In this document: positions 1-6,127 of the stretch, piece after piece
How the letters are laid out: every line of letters starts with the position of its first letter
How positions within the stretch are numbered: position 1 is the stretch's first letter
Origin: an uncultured Muribaculaceae bacterium
GTDB lineage: Bacteria; Bacteroidota; Bacteroidia; Bacteroidales; Muribaculaceae
DNA: 10,015 nt
Direction: 5' to 3'
Assembly: GCA_902494515.1 (NCBI GenBank)
Contig: CABUTS010000083.1
Location: forward strand, 1-10,015
Made by a program: the position numbers and the translations under genes
The notes under the pieces: model-generated
The model's database searches: none
What the model was told of the DNA's origin: nothing
What the model saw: the letters and a program-made list of their open reading frames with translations, nothing else

Positions 1-28
1 AGGCCTCCGTTTGACGTTCAACATGCAC

Positions 29-54
29 GTTCCGTTTGTTCCGTGGAGTTCCGT
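29..54. repeat. Three GTTCCGT direct repeats at 9-10 bp spacing
   Basis: GTTCCGT occurs at 29-35, 38-44 and 48-54 (ACGGAAC on the minus strand). The near-helical spacing could place three protein contacts on one face of the DNA. It lies downstream of the lipoprotein gene, perhaps upstream of a gene beyond the left edge. No promoter box was found beside it. Confidence 0.35.
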
Positions 55-100
55 GTTAAATGATTGATTTAGTGACAGATAAAGGCTGTTGGCGAGGATT

Positions 101-117
101 ACGTGCCAAAGGCACGT
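101..117 (-). terminator. Small hairpin after the lipoprotein gene
   Basis: ACGTGCC (101-107), loop AAA, GGCACGT (111-117): a perfect 7-bp stem beginning 27 nt after the stop codon at 145 on the minus strand. No T-run follows it on that strand, so it is at best a weak terminator or a 3' end stabiliser for the ileS operon. Confidence 0.35.
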
Positions 118-144
118 CCGTACGTTGCTGTCGCAGGGGAGGGG

Positions 145-1203
145 CTATTTTTTGCGGGAGTTGTTGAGGAGGGCGTCGCGCTGGCGCTTGGCTTGCTGGG
201 CGGCGGATTCGCCGGTGCCGGAGCGGGGAGCGACGGAGGGTGGCGCAGCGTTGCGGTGGCCGGAGCCGGTGGGGCGCGTTGCGGCTGGGGAGGCGGGGCG
301 ATGCGCTGCTCCGGGGTGTGCGGCGGGGGGGGTGCCGGGAAGTGTACCGGGGGCAGCGGGGAGTGTGCCGGGGGTGGCAGGAAGGGTGGCGGTTGTGTCG
401 GCGGGGATGGTGTCGGTCTGGGCGGTTTTCTTCTTGATGTTGTAGCGGAAGCGGCGGCCGGGGACGTAGCCTTTGTAGAGCGAGCTTCTCATTCTCACGA
501 ACGATACGGAGTCGATGCGCACGGTTTCACCCTCTTTCGGTGCGGCCATGATTGTGCCGACGATCCGCAGGGGTATGTCGGCCGAGTCGATGCGGATGGC
601 GCAGTCGGCTTTCCCTTTGTCGCGGCTGAAGCCGGTGGCGTATTCTACGGAGTTGTCTTTGTAAATCACTGTCAGCCTGGTTGCCAACGGTTCTTTGGCC
701 GACATGAGGTGGTATTTCAGCAGGAAGACATCGCGGTCGTGCCAGGTCGAGTCGGCCTCGATGTTGAAGGTCAGCAGCCGCGACGGGGAGCCGGAGGAGA
801 ACTCGAAGTGGGTGCTGAGCGGCCAGATGTTCACGGAGTCGCCTTCGAGCACGATATGTTCGTTGGCCGAGGCCAGCAGCTCCTTCTGACGGTCCTTCAG
901 GATTTCGACCGTGCGGTCGTAGACCTTCATGTAGTCCTCGAGATGATGGCCGTACCAGCCGATCGAGGAGTCGACCTGCTCGGGGGTGACGCCGTGGGCG
1001 GCATAGACGCTCTGGCGCAGCTCCAGACGGGTAGAGTCGTTGGGGAACCGCGAATAATTGAGGTCGACGGCGGCTTCGGCCATGTGGAGGTCGGCCATCA
1101 GCGACGCCATTTCCTCCTGTCCGAGGACCATGTCGTTTCCGTTCCGGCAGCCGGTCAGGGCTGTCAGAACTGCACATATAATAATGTATAGGAAGCGACG
1201 CAT
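145..1203 (-). CDS. DUF4296 domain lipoprotein with Pro/Ala/Thr-rich tail
   Basis: Predicted 352-residue lipoprotein. The N-terminus has two arginines, a hydrophobic stretch and an LTGC lipobox with Cys19 as the predicted lipidated residue. Residue 20 is Arg, with no Asp at +2, so no obvious inner-membrane retention signal by the E. coli rule. Residues about 24-110 resemble the Bacteroidota DUF4296 domain (helical, with MADLHMAEAA and a GVTPEQVDSSIGWY segment). Residues 111-255 look like a beta-rich region of unknown function. Residues 262-335 are low-complexity Pro/Ala/Thr/Gly, including three heptads of the form TLPxxPG (273-293), and the protein ends in a basic tail. The start is ATG, 11 nt after the lspA stop, so it is probably the last gene of the ileS operon. 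The domain assignment is from recalled family features and gene order; the molecular role is unknown. The tail may be a cell-surface or periplasmic spacer (inference). Confidence 0.85.
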   Translation of the reverse strand: MRRFLYIIICAVLTALTGCRNGNDMVLGQEEMASLMADLHMAEAAVDLNYSRFPNDSTRLELRQSVYAAHGVTPEQVDSSIGWYGHHLEDYMKVYDRTVEILKDRQKELLASANEHIVLEGDSVNIWPLSTHFEFSSGSPSRLLTFNIEADSTWHDRDVFLLKYHLMSAKEPLATRLTVIYKDNSVEYATGFSRDKGKADCAIRIDSADIPLRIVGTIMAAPKEGETVRIDSVSFVRMRSSLYKGYVPGRRFRYNIKKKTAQTDTIPADTTATLPATPGTLPAAPGTLPGTPPAAHPGAAHRPASPAATRPTGSGHRNAAPPSVAPRSGTGESAAQQAKRQRDALLNNSRKK

Positions 1204-1214
1204 CGTGGGGTAGG

Positions 1215-1943
1215 TCAGGAGTCTTTTTCAGAAGCTTTTTCCTCTTCGAGTTCTTCGGGCGAGGGTTTGCGGCGCACGGGGACGGCGCCTACCTGCCAGG
1301 AGTAGAAAATCAGCAGCGCGATCAGCCCGACGGAAATCGAGGCGTCGGCGATGTTGAACACCGGGGAGAAGAACAGGAAGTATTCCCCGCCGACGAAGGG
1401 CATCCACGTCGGCCAGATCCAGCTGACCAGCGGGAAGTAGAGCATGTCGACGACGCGGCCGTGTAGGAAGGTGCCGTAGCCCCCTTCTGAGGGGAAGAGG
1501 GTAGCCACTTCGGGGGGCATCGGGTTGTTGAAAATCAGGCCGTAGAAGGCGCAGTCGATGATGTTTCCGGCGGCTCCGGCGATAATCAGCGCCAGGCATA
1601 CGAGGTAGCCCGTCCGGGCGATTTTGCGCCCTACAATCCGGCAGAGGTAGAGGATAAGGAAGCCGACGGTTACGATCCGCAGCAGCGTCAGCAGCAGTTT
1701 CGAGCCGATTTCCCAGCCGAAAGCCATGCCGTTGTTCTGGATGAAGGCAATCTGGAACCATGAGAAAATCTCATGGCTCTGGCCGAGATACATGTGGGTC
1801 TTGACCCAGATTTTCAGCACCTGGTCGATTACCAGCACGGCGAAGATTATGGCAAACGCCAGCCATGCGCGGCTCCGGGCGGAGTCGGGCGTCAGGGAGG
1901 CGTAGCGCTCTTCAACTGAGAAGTGTTCTTTTTTCTGTGACAA
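1215..1943 (-). CDS. lspA: Lipoprotein signal peptidase (signal peptidase II)
   Basis: Inner-membrane aspartic protease that removes the signal peptide of diacylglyceryl-modified prolipoproteins. Family landmarks are present: DQVLK (Asp40, Lys44) in the first membrane helix, NNGMAFG (70-76), and the two catalytic aspartates in GNIID (Asp130) and FNIAD (Asp200). Likely membrane segments are about 27-46, 82-103, 112-133 and 197-216. At 242 residues it is longer than the ~165 of E. coli, because of an insertion between the catalytic motifs (about 138-190) and a charged Glu/Lys tail after residue 222; both fit Bacteroidota members of the family. The start used is TTG at 1943, because the first in-frame ATG (Met51) would remove the first helix and the DQxxK motif. 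Eighteen nt separate it from the upstream DksA-like gene, which is in the same frame, and 11 nt from the downstream lipoprotein gene. Confidence 0.96.
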   Translation of the reverse strand: MSQKKEHFSVEERYASLTPDSARSRAWLAFAIIFAVLVIDQVLKIWVKTHMYLGQSHEIFSWFQIAFIQNNGMAFGWEIGSKLLLTLLRIVTVGFLILYLCRIVGRKIARTGYLVCLALIIAGAAGNIIDCAFYGLIFNNPMPPEVATLFPSEGGYGTFLHGRVVDMLYFPLVSWIWPTWMPFVGGEYFLFFSPVFNIADASISVGLIALLIFYSWQVGAVPVRRKPSPEELEEEKASEKDS

Positions 1944-1961
1944 GGGAAAGCGGTGTTGGGG

Positions 1962-2336
1962 TTACTTCTTGGAGTCGACCGAGAGGGTGGCGTGGGGCAC
2001 GGCGCGGAGGCGTTCCTTCGGGATGAGTTTGCCGGTTTTGCGGTCGATGCCGTATGTCTTGTTCTCGATGCGTACCAGAGCGTTCTGCAGGTGGGTGATG
2101 AACTGTGCCTGGCGCTGGGCCAGCCGGCTTGCTTCCTCCTTACCGAGGGTGTAGGCGCCCTCTTCGAGCACCTTGAAGGTGGGGGAGGTGTCGGCGACGT
2201 CGTTGCCGTCGGTGTTCATTACCTCAGCGCGGAGCTGGTCATAATCCCTGCGCGCCTTGGCGAGTTTTTCGAGGATGATGGCCTTGAATTCCTCAAGTTC
2301 CTCATCGGTGTACCTTGTTTTTTCGCTCATAGACAC
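1962..2336 (-). CDS. TraR/DksA-family protein lacking the zinc cysteines
   Basis: A 124-residue protein of the DksA family, whose members act in the RNA polymerase secondary channel. Residues 10-95 should form the helical coiled coil. The tip carries DVADTS (46-51), matching the acidic DxxDxA tip of DksA with Ser in place of Ala. The C-terminal part (95-121) follows the zinc-finger pattern in outline (YGI, TGKLIPKERLRAVPHAT), but there is no cysteine anywhere in the protein: the four ligand positions read Asp98, Thr101, Leu118 and Asp121. The fold is therefore probably held without zinc. The start is ATG at 2336; a second ATG two codons in (2330) is equally possible. It sits between ileS and lspA in the conserved Bacteroidota order. 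Its role as a polymerase-binding regulator is inferred from family, not shown. Confidence 0.9.
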   Translation of the reverse strand: MSMSEKTRYTDEELEEFKAIILEKLAKARRDYDQLRAEVMNTDGNDVADTSPTFKVLEEGAYTLGKEEASRLAQRQAQFITHLQNALVRIENKTYGIDRKTGKLIPKERLRAVPHATLSVDSKK

Positions 2337-2350
2337 ATAATTGAATTGCT

Positions 2351-2408
2351 GTCGCCGGGCCGGGCACCGAAGCCGGCAGCCCGGCAGCGGAGCCGGCGGC
2401 CCGGCGAC
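2351..2408. repeat. GC-rich inverted repeat in the ileS-dksA-like gap
   Basis: Twelve-base perfect inverted arms GTCGCCGGGCCG (2351-2362) and its complement (2397-2408) enclose a 34-nt core made of short CCGGC and AGCCGG repeats that can fold further. It occupies most of the 78-nt gap between ileS and the DksA-like gene. On the transcribed minus strand it is not followed by a T-run, so it is not a classic intrinsic terminator. It could be a partial terminator, an RNase barrier that sets different mRNA levels for ileS and the downstream genes, or a dispersed extragenic repeat. Confidence 0.7.
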
Positions 2409-2414
2409 AAGTTA

Positions 2415-5400
2415 TCAGGCTTTTTCTACTTTCACGCGTACGGTGTTGCCGTCGATGTCGAGCACTTCGTCGTCGGCGTATGAATCGGCTGAGCCTTCGA
2501 GCAACTCGGCGGCGAGCACCTGCGAGGCGATGTAGTCGCGGAAGTCGGCCAGGGCGCCGGCGGTGAATTCCGAGGGCTCCACGGTAACGCGGATGCGGTC
2601 GGTGATGTCGTAGTTGCGGCTCTTGCGGATGTTCTGGATGCGGTTCACCAGGTCGCGGGCCACACCCTCCTTGCGGAGCTCGTCGGTGACTTCGACCTCG
2701 AGGGCCACGGTTACGTTTCCTTCGTTGGCAACCAGCCAGCCGGGGATATCCTCGGAGTGGATGTCGACGTCGGCGGCCTCCACGGTTGCGGGGCCGTCGG
2801 GGAGGGACAGCTCAATGCTCCCCTCGCGCTCGAGCTGGGCGATCTGCTGCTGGCTCATGGCGGTGATGGCGGCGGCCACGGCCTTCATCTGCTTGCCGAA
2901 CTTCGGGCCGAGCTTCTTGAAGTCGGGTTTCACGGACTTCACGAGCACCCCTTCGTCGTCGCTCACGAGGCGGAGCTCCTTGACGTTGACCTCCGAGCGG
3001 ATCAGCGGGGCCATGGCCTCGAGCTGCTTGCGGCGCTCCTCGGTGCTGACCGGAATCATCACGGCCTGCAGCGGCTGGCGCACCTTGATGTTGACCTTGC
3101 GGCGCAGCGAGAGCACGAGCGAGGTTACAGTCTGAGCCAGCTGCATGCGCTCCTCGAGGTCCTTGTCGATGGCGCTGCCGTCGGCCACGGGGAAGTCGCT
3201 CAGGTGAACGCTGAGGGGCTGCTTCCCTTCGGCCTCGAGCGCGGGAGCGGTCAGGTCGCGGTAGAGCCGGTCGGAGTAGAAAGGTGCGAACGGTGCCATC
3301 AGCTGTGCTACGGTCGTGAGGCACTGAAGCAGGGTTTGATAGGCCGAGAGCTTGTCCTGACTCATACCGCCGCCCCAGAAACGCTTGCGGTTCAGGCGTA
3401 CATACCAGTTCGAGAGATGGTCGTTGACGAAGTCGTTGATGGCACGGGCAGCCTTGGTCGGCTCGTAGTCCTCGAGGTCGGCGTCGACCTCCCTGATCAG
3501 GGAGTTGAGCAGCGAGAGAATCCAGCGGTCGATTTCGGGGCGTTCGGCCAGGGGCACCTGCGGCTCGGCGCCGGTGAAACCGTCGACGTTGGCATACAGG
3601 CTCAGGAACGAGTATGTATTATATAATGTGGCAAACAGCTTGCGGCTCACCTCCTTGACGCCGTTGGGGTCGAACTTCAGATTGTCCCAGGGGGCGGAGT
3701 TGGAGATCATATACCAGCGCAGGGGGTCGGAACCGAAGGTCTCGATTGCCTTGAAGGGGTCTACGGCGTTACCCTTGCGCTTCGACATCTTGTCGCCGTT
3801 CTTGTCGAGCACCAGACCGTTGGAAACCACGGCCTTGAAGCTGTTGGTGTCGAACACCATGCCGGCGATGGCGTGGAGTGTGAAGAACCAGCCGCGGGTC
3901 TGGTCGACACCCTCGGCGATGAAGTCGGCGGGGTAAACCTTGCCCGATTCGAAGGCCTCTTTGTTCTCGAAGGGGTAGTGGATCTGGGCGTAGGGCATCG
4001 AACCGGAGTCGAACCACACGTCGATGAGGTCGGTCTCGCGGGTCATAGGTTTGCCGGACTCGGAAACCAGCACGATGTCGTCGACGTAGGGGCGGTGGAG
4101 GTCGATCTTGTCGTAATTCTCGCGGGAATAGTCGCCGGGCACGAACCCTGCGGCCTTATAGGGATTCTCCTTCATGACGCCGGCGGCAACAGCCTTTTCG
4201 ATTTCGGCGTAGAGGGTTGCGATGGAGTCGATGCAAATCTCCTCCTTGCCGTCGGCGGTGCGCCAGATCGGCAGGGGAGTGCCCCAGTAGCGCGAGCGGC
4301 TGAGGTTCCAGTCCTGCAGGTTCTCGAGCCACTTGCCGAAGCGGCCCGAACCGGTTGCGGCGGGCTTCCATTTGATGGACTTGTTCAGCTCGATGAGACG
4401 GTCGCGGCAGGCGGTGGTGCGGATGAACCAGCTGTCGAGCGGGTAGTAGAGCACCGGCTTGTCGGTACGCCAGCAGTGGGGATAGTTGTGGACGTGTTTC
4501 TCGATCCTGAAGACCTTGTCGTTCTGCTTGAGCCACATGCAGATCTCGATGTCGAGGGTCTCGTCGTTCTCACCCTTGGCGGGGTCGTAGGCGTTCTTCA
4601 CGAACTTGCCCTGCCAGGGCTTGTAGGCCTCGACATCCACGTTCTCGGCCACGTACTTCGGGTCGAGGTCCTCCAGAAGGAAGAAGCGGCCGCGCAGGTC
4701 TACCATCGGGCGGACGTTGCCGTCCTTGTCGATGAGGGTCAGCGGGGGAACGCCGGCCTGGCGCGACACACGAAGGTCGTCGGCACCGAAAGTGCCGGCG
4801 ATGTGCACGATGCCCGTACCGTCTTCGGTGGTCACGTAGTCGCCGGGAATCACGCGGAAGGCCCCTTCGCCGGGGTTCATCCAGGGGATGAGCTGCTCGT
4901 AGTGGAGTCCGACGAGCTCCTTGCCCTTAAGGGTCCTGACAACCTCGAAGGGGATCAGCTTCGAGCCCTTTTCGTATTCATCGAGCTTCAGACCTTCGGC
5001 CTTTTTGTTGAACATCGAGCCCATCAGGGCTACGGCTACCACAACCGTCTCCTTCTCGCCGGAGTAGGGGTTGTAGGTGCGGACGATGTTGTATTCGATT
5101 TCGGGGCCGACGGCCAGAGCGGTGTTCGAGGGGAGGGTCCAGGGGGTGGTGGTCCAGGCCAGGAAGTAGGGCTTGCCCCAGCCGGTCATTGCCTCCGTGG
5201 GGTCGGTGCAGAGGAACTGCGCCACGCAGGTGGTGTCCTTGACGTCGCGGTAGCATCCCGGCTGGTTAAGCTCGTGGGAGCTGAGGCCGGTACCGGCGGC
5301 GGGGGAGTAGGGCTGGATGGTGTAGCCCTTGTAGAGATAGCCCTTGTCATAGAGCTGTTTGAGCAGCCACCAGCAGGATTCGATGTAGCTGTTGTGGTAG

Positions 5401-5849
5401 GTGACGTAGGGGTTCTCGAGGTCGACCCAGTAGCCCATGGAGGTGGTCAGCGTGGACCACTCCTTGGTGTACTTCATCACCTCGCTGCGGCAGGCCTGGT
5501 TGTACTCGTCAACGGAAATCTTCTTGCCGATATCCTCCTTGGTGATACCGAGGGATTTCTCGACGCCTAACTCCACGGGGAGGCCGTGAGTGTCCCAGCC
5601 GGCCTTGCGGTCGACGTGGAAACCCTTCATGGTCTTATAGCGGCATACGATATCTTTAATCGAACGGGCCATGACGTGGTGAATACCGGGCATACCGTTG
5701 GCCGAAGGGGGACCTTCGAAGAAGACAAACGGCTTGGCGTCCTTACGCAGCTTCAGGCTCGTATGGAAGAGATCCTCAGCTTCCCAGAGCTTGAGGACAT
5801 CCTTGTTAATCTGCGAGAGATTGAAAGAATCGTATTCTGTGAACTTCAT
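2415..5849 (-). CDS. ileS: Isoleucyl-tRNA synthetase (GIHH signature)
   Basis: Cytosolic class I synthetase of 1144 residues that charges tRNA-Ile with isoleucine, with a CP1 editing domain that clears Val-tRNA-Ile. Visible motifs in order: FFEGPPSANGMPGIHH (43-58) at the first signature, where HxGH is replaced by GIHH; editing-domain TTTPWTLPSNTA (233-244) and GTGIVHIAGTFGADD (344-358); YWGTPLPIW (521-529); GVDQTRGWFFTLHA (647-660); KMSKR (687-691); then an anticodon-binding helical domain and a long C-terminal extension. The length and motif style suggest the type-2 (eukaryote-like) IleRS group, which is less sensitive to mupirocin (family knowledge; resistance here is inferred). The start is the ATG at 5849, which gives MKFTEYDSFNLSQ. 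The longer frame from 5978 would require translation through the promoter at 5876-5907. It is the first gene of the minus-strand operon. Confidence 0.98.
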   Translation of the reverse strand: MKFTEYDSFNLSQINKDVLKLWEAEDLFHTSLKLRKDAKPFVFFEGPPSANGMPGIHHVMARSIKDIVCRYKTMKGFHVDRKAGWDTHGLPVELGVEKSLGITKEDIGKKISVDEYNQACRSEVMKYTKEWSTLTTSMGYWVDLENPYVTYHNSYIESCWWLLKQLYDKGYLYKGYTIQPYSPAAGTGLSSHELNQPGCYRDVKDTTCVAQFLCTDPTEAMTGWGKPYFLAWTTTPWTLPSNTALAVGPEIEYNIVRTYNPYSGEKETVVVAVALMGSMFNKKAEGLKLDEYEKGSKLIPFEVVRTLKGKELVGLHYEQLIPWMNPGEGAFRVIPGDYVTTEDGTGIVHIAGTFGADDLRVSRQAGVPPLTLIDKDGNVRPMVDLRGRFFLLEDLDPKYVAENVDVEAYKPWQGKFVKNAYDPAKGENDETLDIEICMWLKQNDKVFRIEKHVHNYPHCWRTDKPVLYYPLDSWFIRTTACRDRLIELNKSIKWKPAATGSGRFGKWLENLQDWNLSRSRYWGTPLPIWRTADGKEEICIDSIATLYAEIEKAVAAGVMKENPYKAAGFVPGDYSRENYDKIDLHRPYVDDIVLVSESGKPMTRETDLIDVWFDSGSMPYAQIHYPFENKEAFESGKVYPADFIAEGVDQTRGWFFTLHAIAGMVFDTNSFKAVVSNGLVLDKNGDKMSKRKGNAVDPFKAIETFGSDPLRWYMISNSAPWDNLKFDPNGVKEVSRKLFATLYNTYSFLSLYANVDGFTGAEPQVPLAERPEIDRWILSLLNSLIREVDADLEDYEPTKAARAINDFVNDHLSNWYVRLNRKRFWGGGMSQDKLSAYQTLLQCLTTVAQLMAPFAPFYSDRLYRDLTAPALEAEGKQPLSVHLSDFPVADGSAIDKDLEERMQLAQTVTSLVLSLRRKVNIKVRQPLQAVMIPVSTEERRKQLEAMAPLIRSEVNVKELRLVSDDEGVLVKSVKPDFKKLGPKFGKQMKAVAAAITAMSQQQIAQLEREGSIELSLPDGPATVEAADVDIHSEDIPGWLVANEGNVTVALEVEVTDELRKEGVARDLVNRIQNIRKSRNYDITDRIRVTVEPSEFTAGALADFRDYIASQVLAAELLEGSADSYADDEVLDIDGNTVRVKVEKA

Positions 5850-5875
5850 CTTGTTAGTCTTAGACAATTTGGGTG

Positions 5876-5907
5876 CAAAGGTACGCTTTTTTCGCGTGAA
5901 AACCAAA
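5876..5907 (-). promoter_or_regulatory. Bacteroidota-type promoter of the ileS operon
   Basis: Reading the minus strand, TTTG (5907-5904) is followed after 20 nt by TACCTTTG (5883-5876). This fits the Bacteroidota -33 / -7 promoter (TTTG and TAnnTTTG) in both sequence and spacing. Transcription would start around 5868-5872, giving a leader of roughly 20 nt before the ileS ATG at 5849. No Shine-Dalgarno sequence is seen, which is usual in this phylum. Confidence 0.85.
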
Positions 5908-5934
5908 TTATTTTCCACCGCTATATAACAGCCG

Positions 5935-6000
5935 GGCGGCGAAAGCAGCGAAGCATGGCGGCGAAAACGGCGAAGCATGGCGGCGAAAGGGGCGAAGCGG
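5935..6000. repeat. 22-bp tandem repeat upstream of ileS
   Basis: Two full 22-bp units (5951-5972 and 5973-5994) share AAGCATGGCGGCGAAA and end in CGGCG or GGGCG. A partial unit (GGCGGCGAAAGCAGCG, 5935-5950) precedes them and AAGCGG (5995-6000) follows. The array lies upstream of the -33 box of ileS and between the two divergent promoters. No gene is supported here: the open frames crossing it are short and low-complexity. Confidence 0.85.
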
Positions 6001-6013
6001 CAATTCAGGTATG

Positions 6014-6034
6014 CCGAAATTTAAAGAATTTCGG
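6014..6034. promoter_or_regulatory. Perfect inverted repeat, possible operator
   Basis: CCGAAATT (6014-6021), a 5-nt spacer TAAAG, then AATTTCGG (6027-6034) form an 8-bp perfect inverted repeat in the divergent ileS-fumA region, about 30 nt upstream of the fumA -7 box. The size and symmetry suit a dimeric regulator binding site. It could also fold as RNA, but no T-run follows directly and no transcript is expected to end here. The function is not known. Confidence 0.5.
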
Positions 6035-6065
6035 GCGACAGGGGGATTATTTGGTATTTTTTTCG

Positions 6066-6073
6066 TAACTTTG
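6066..6073 (+). promoter_or_regulatory. -7 box of the fumA promoter
   Basis: TAACTTTG matches the Bacteroidota -7 consensus TAnnTTTG exactly. No good -33 box is found at the usual 19-21 nt spacing (the position is a run of G); a TTTG at 6050-6053 is too close. Transcription would start near 6078-6080, leaving an AT-rich leader of about 50 nt before the fumA ATG at 6128, with no Shine-Dalgarno sequence. Confidence 0.7.
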
Positions 6074-6127
6074 CGGCAACATATATCCCCGACACTTAAA
6101 CTTTTGTCATATAAACACTTGTTATAA

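Noticed and set aside
103..1191. 362-codon plus-strand frame opposite the lipoprotein gene
   Set aside because: Gly/Val/Ala-rich antisense shadow; the minus-strand frame has a lipobox, a recognisable domain and operon context.
3873..5570. Long open frame (565 codons) on the plus strand inside ileS
   Set aside because: Antisense shadow of a GC-rich gene: low-complexity Val/Gly/Leu/Asp composition, no motifs, no promoter or start context.
5850..5978. 43-residue N-terminal extension of IleRS from an upstream ATG at 5978
   Set aside because: It would lie upstream of and across the well-matched promoter at 5876-5907 and includes the tandem repeat; the family N-terminus is MKFTEYDSFNLSQ at 5849.
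6050..6053. TTTG as the -33 box for fumA
   Set aside because: Only 12 nt from the -7 box, against 20 nt in the ileS promoter.
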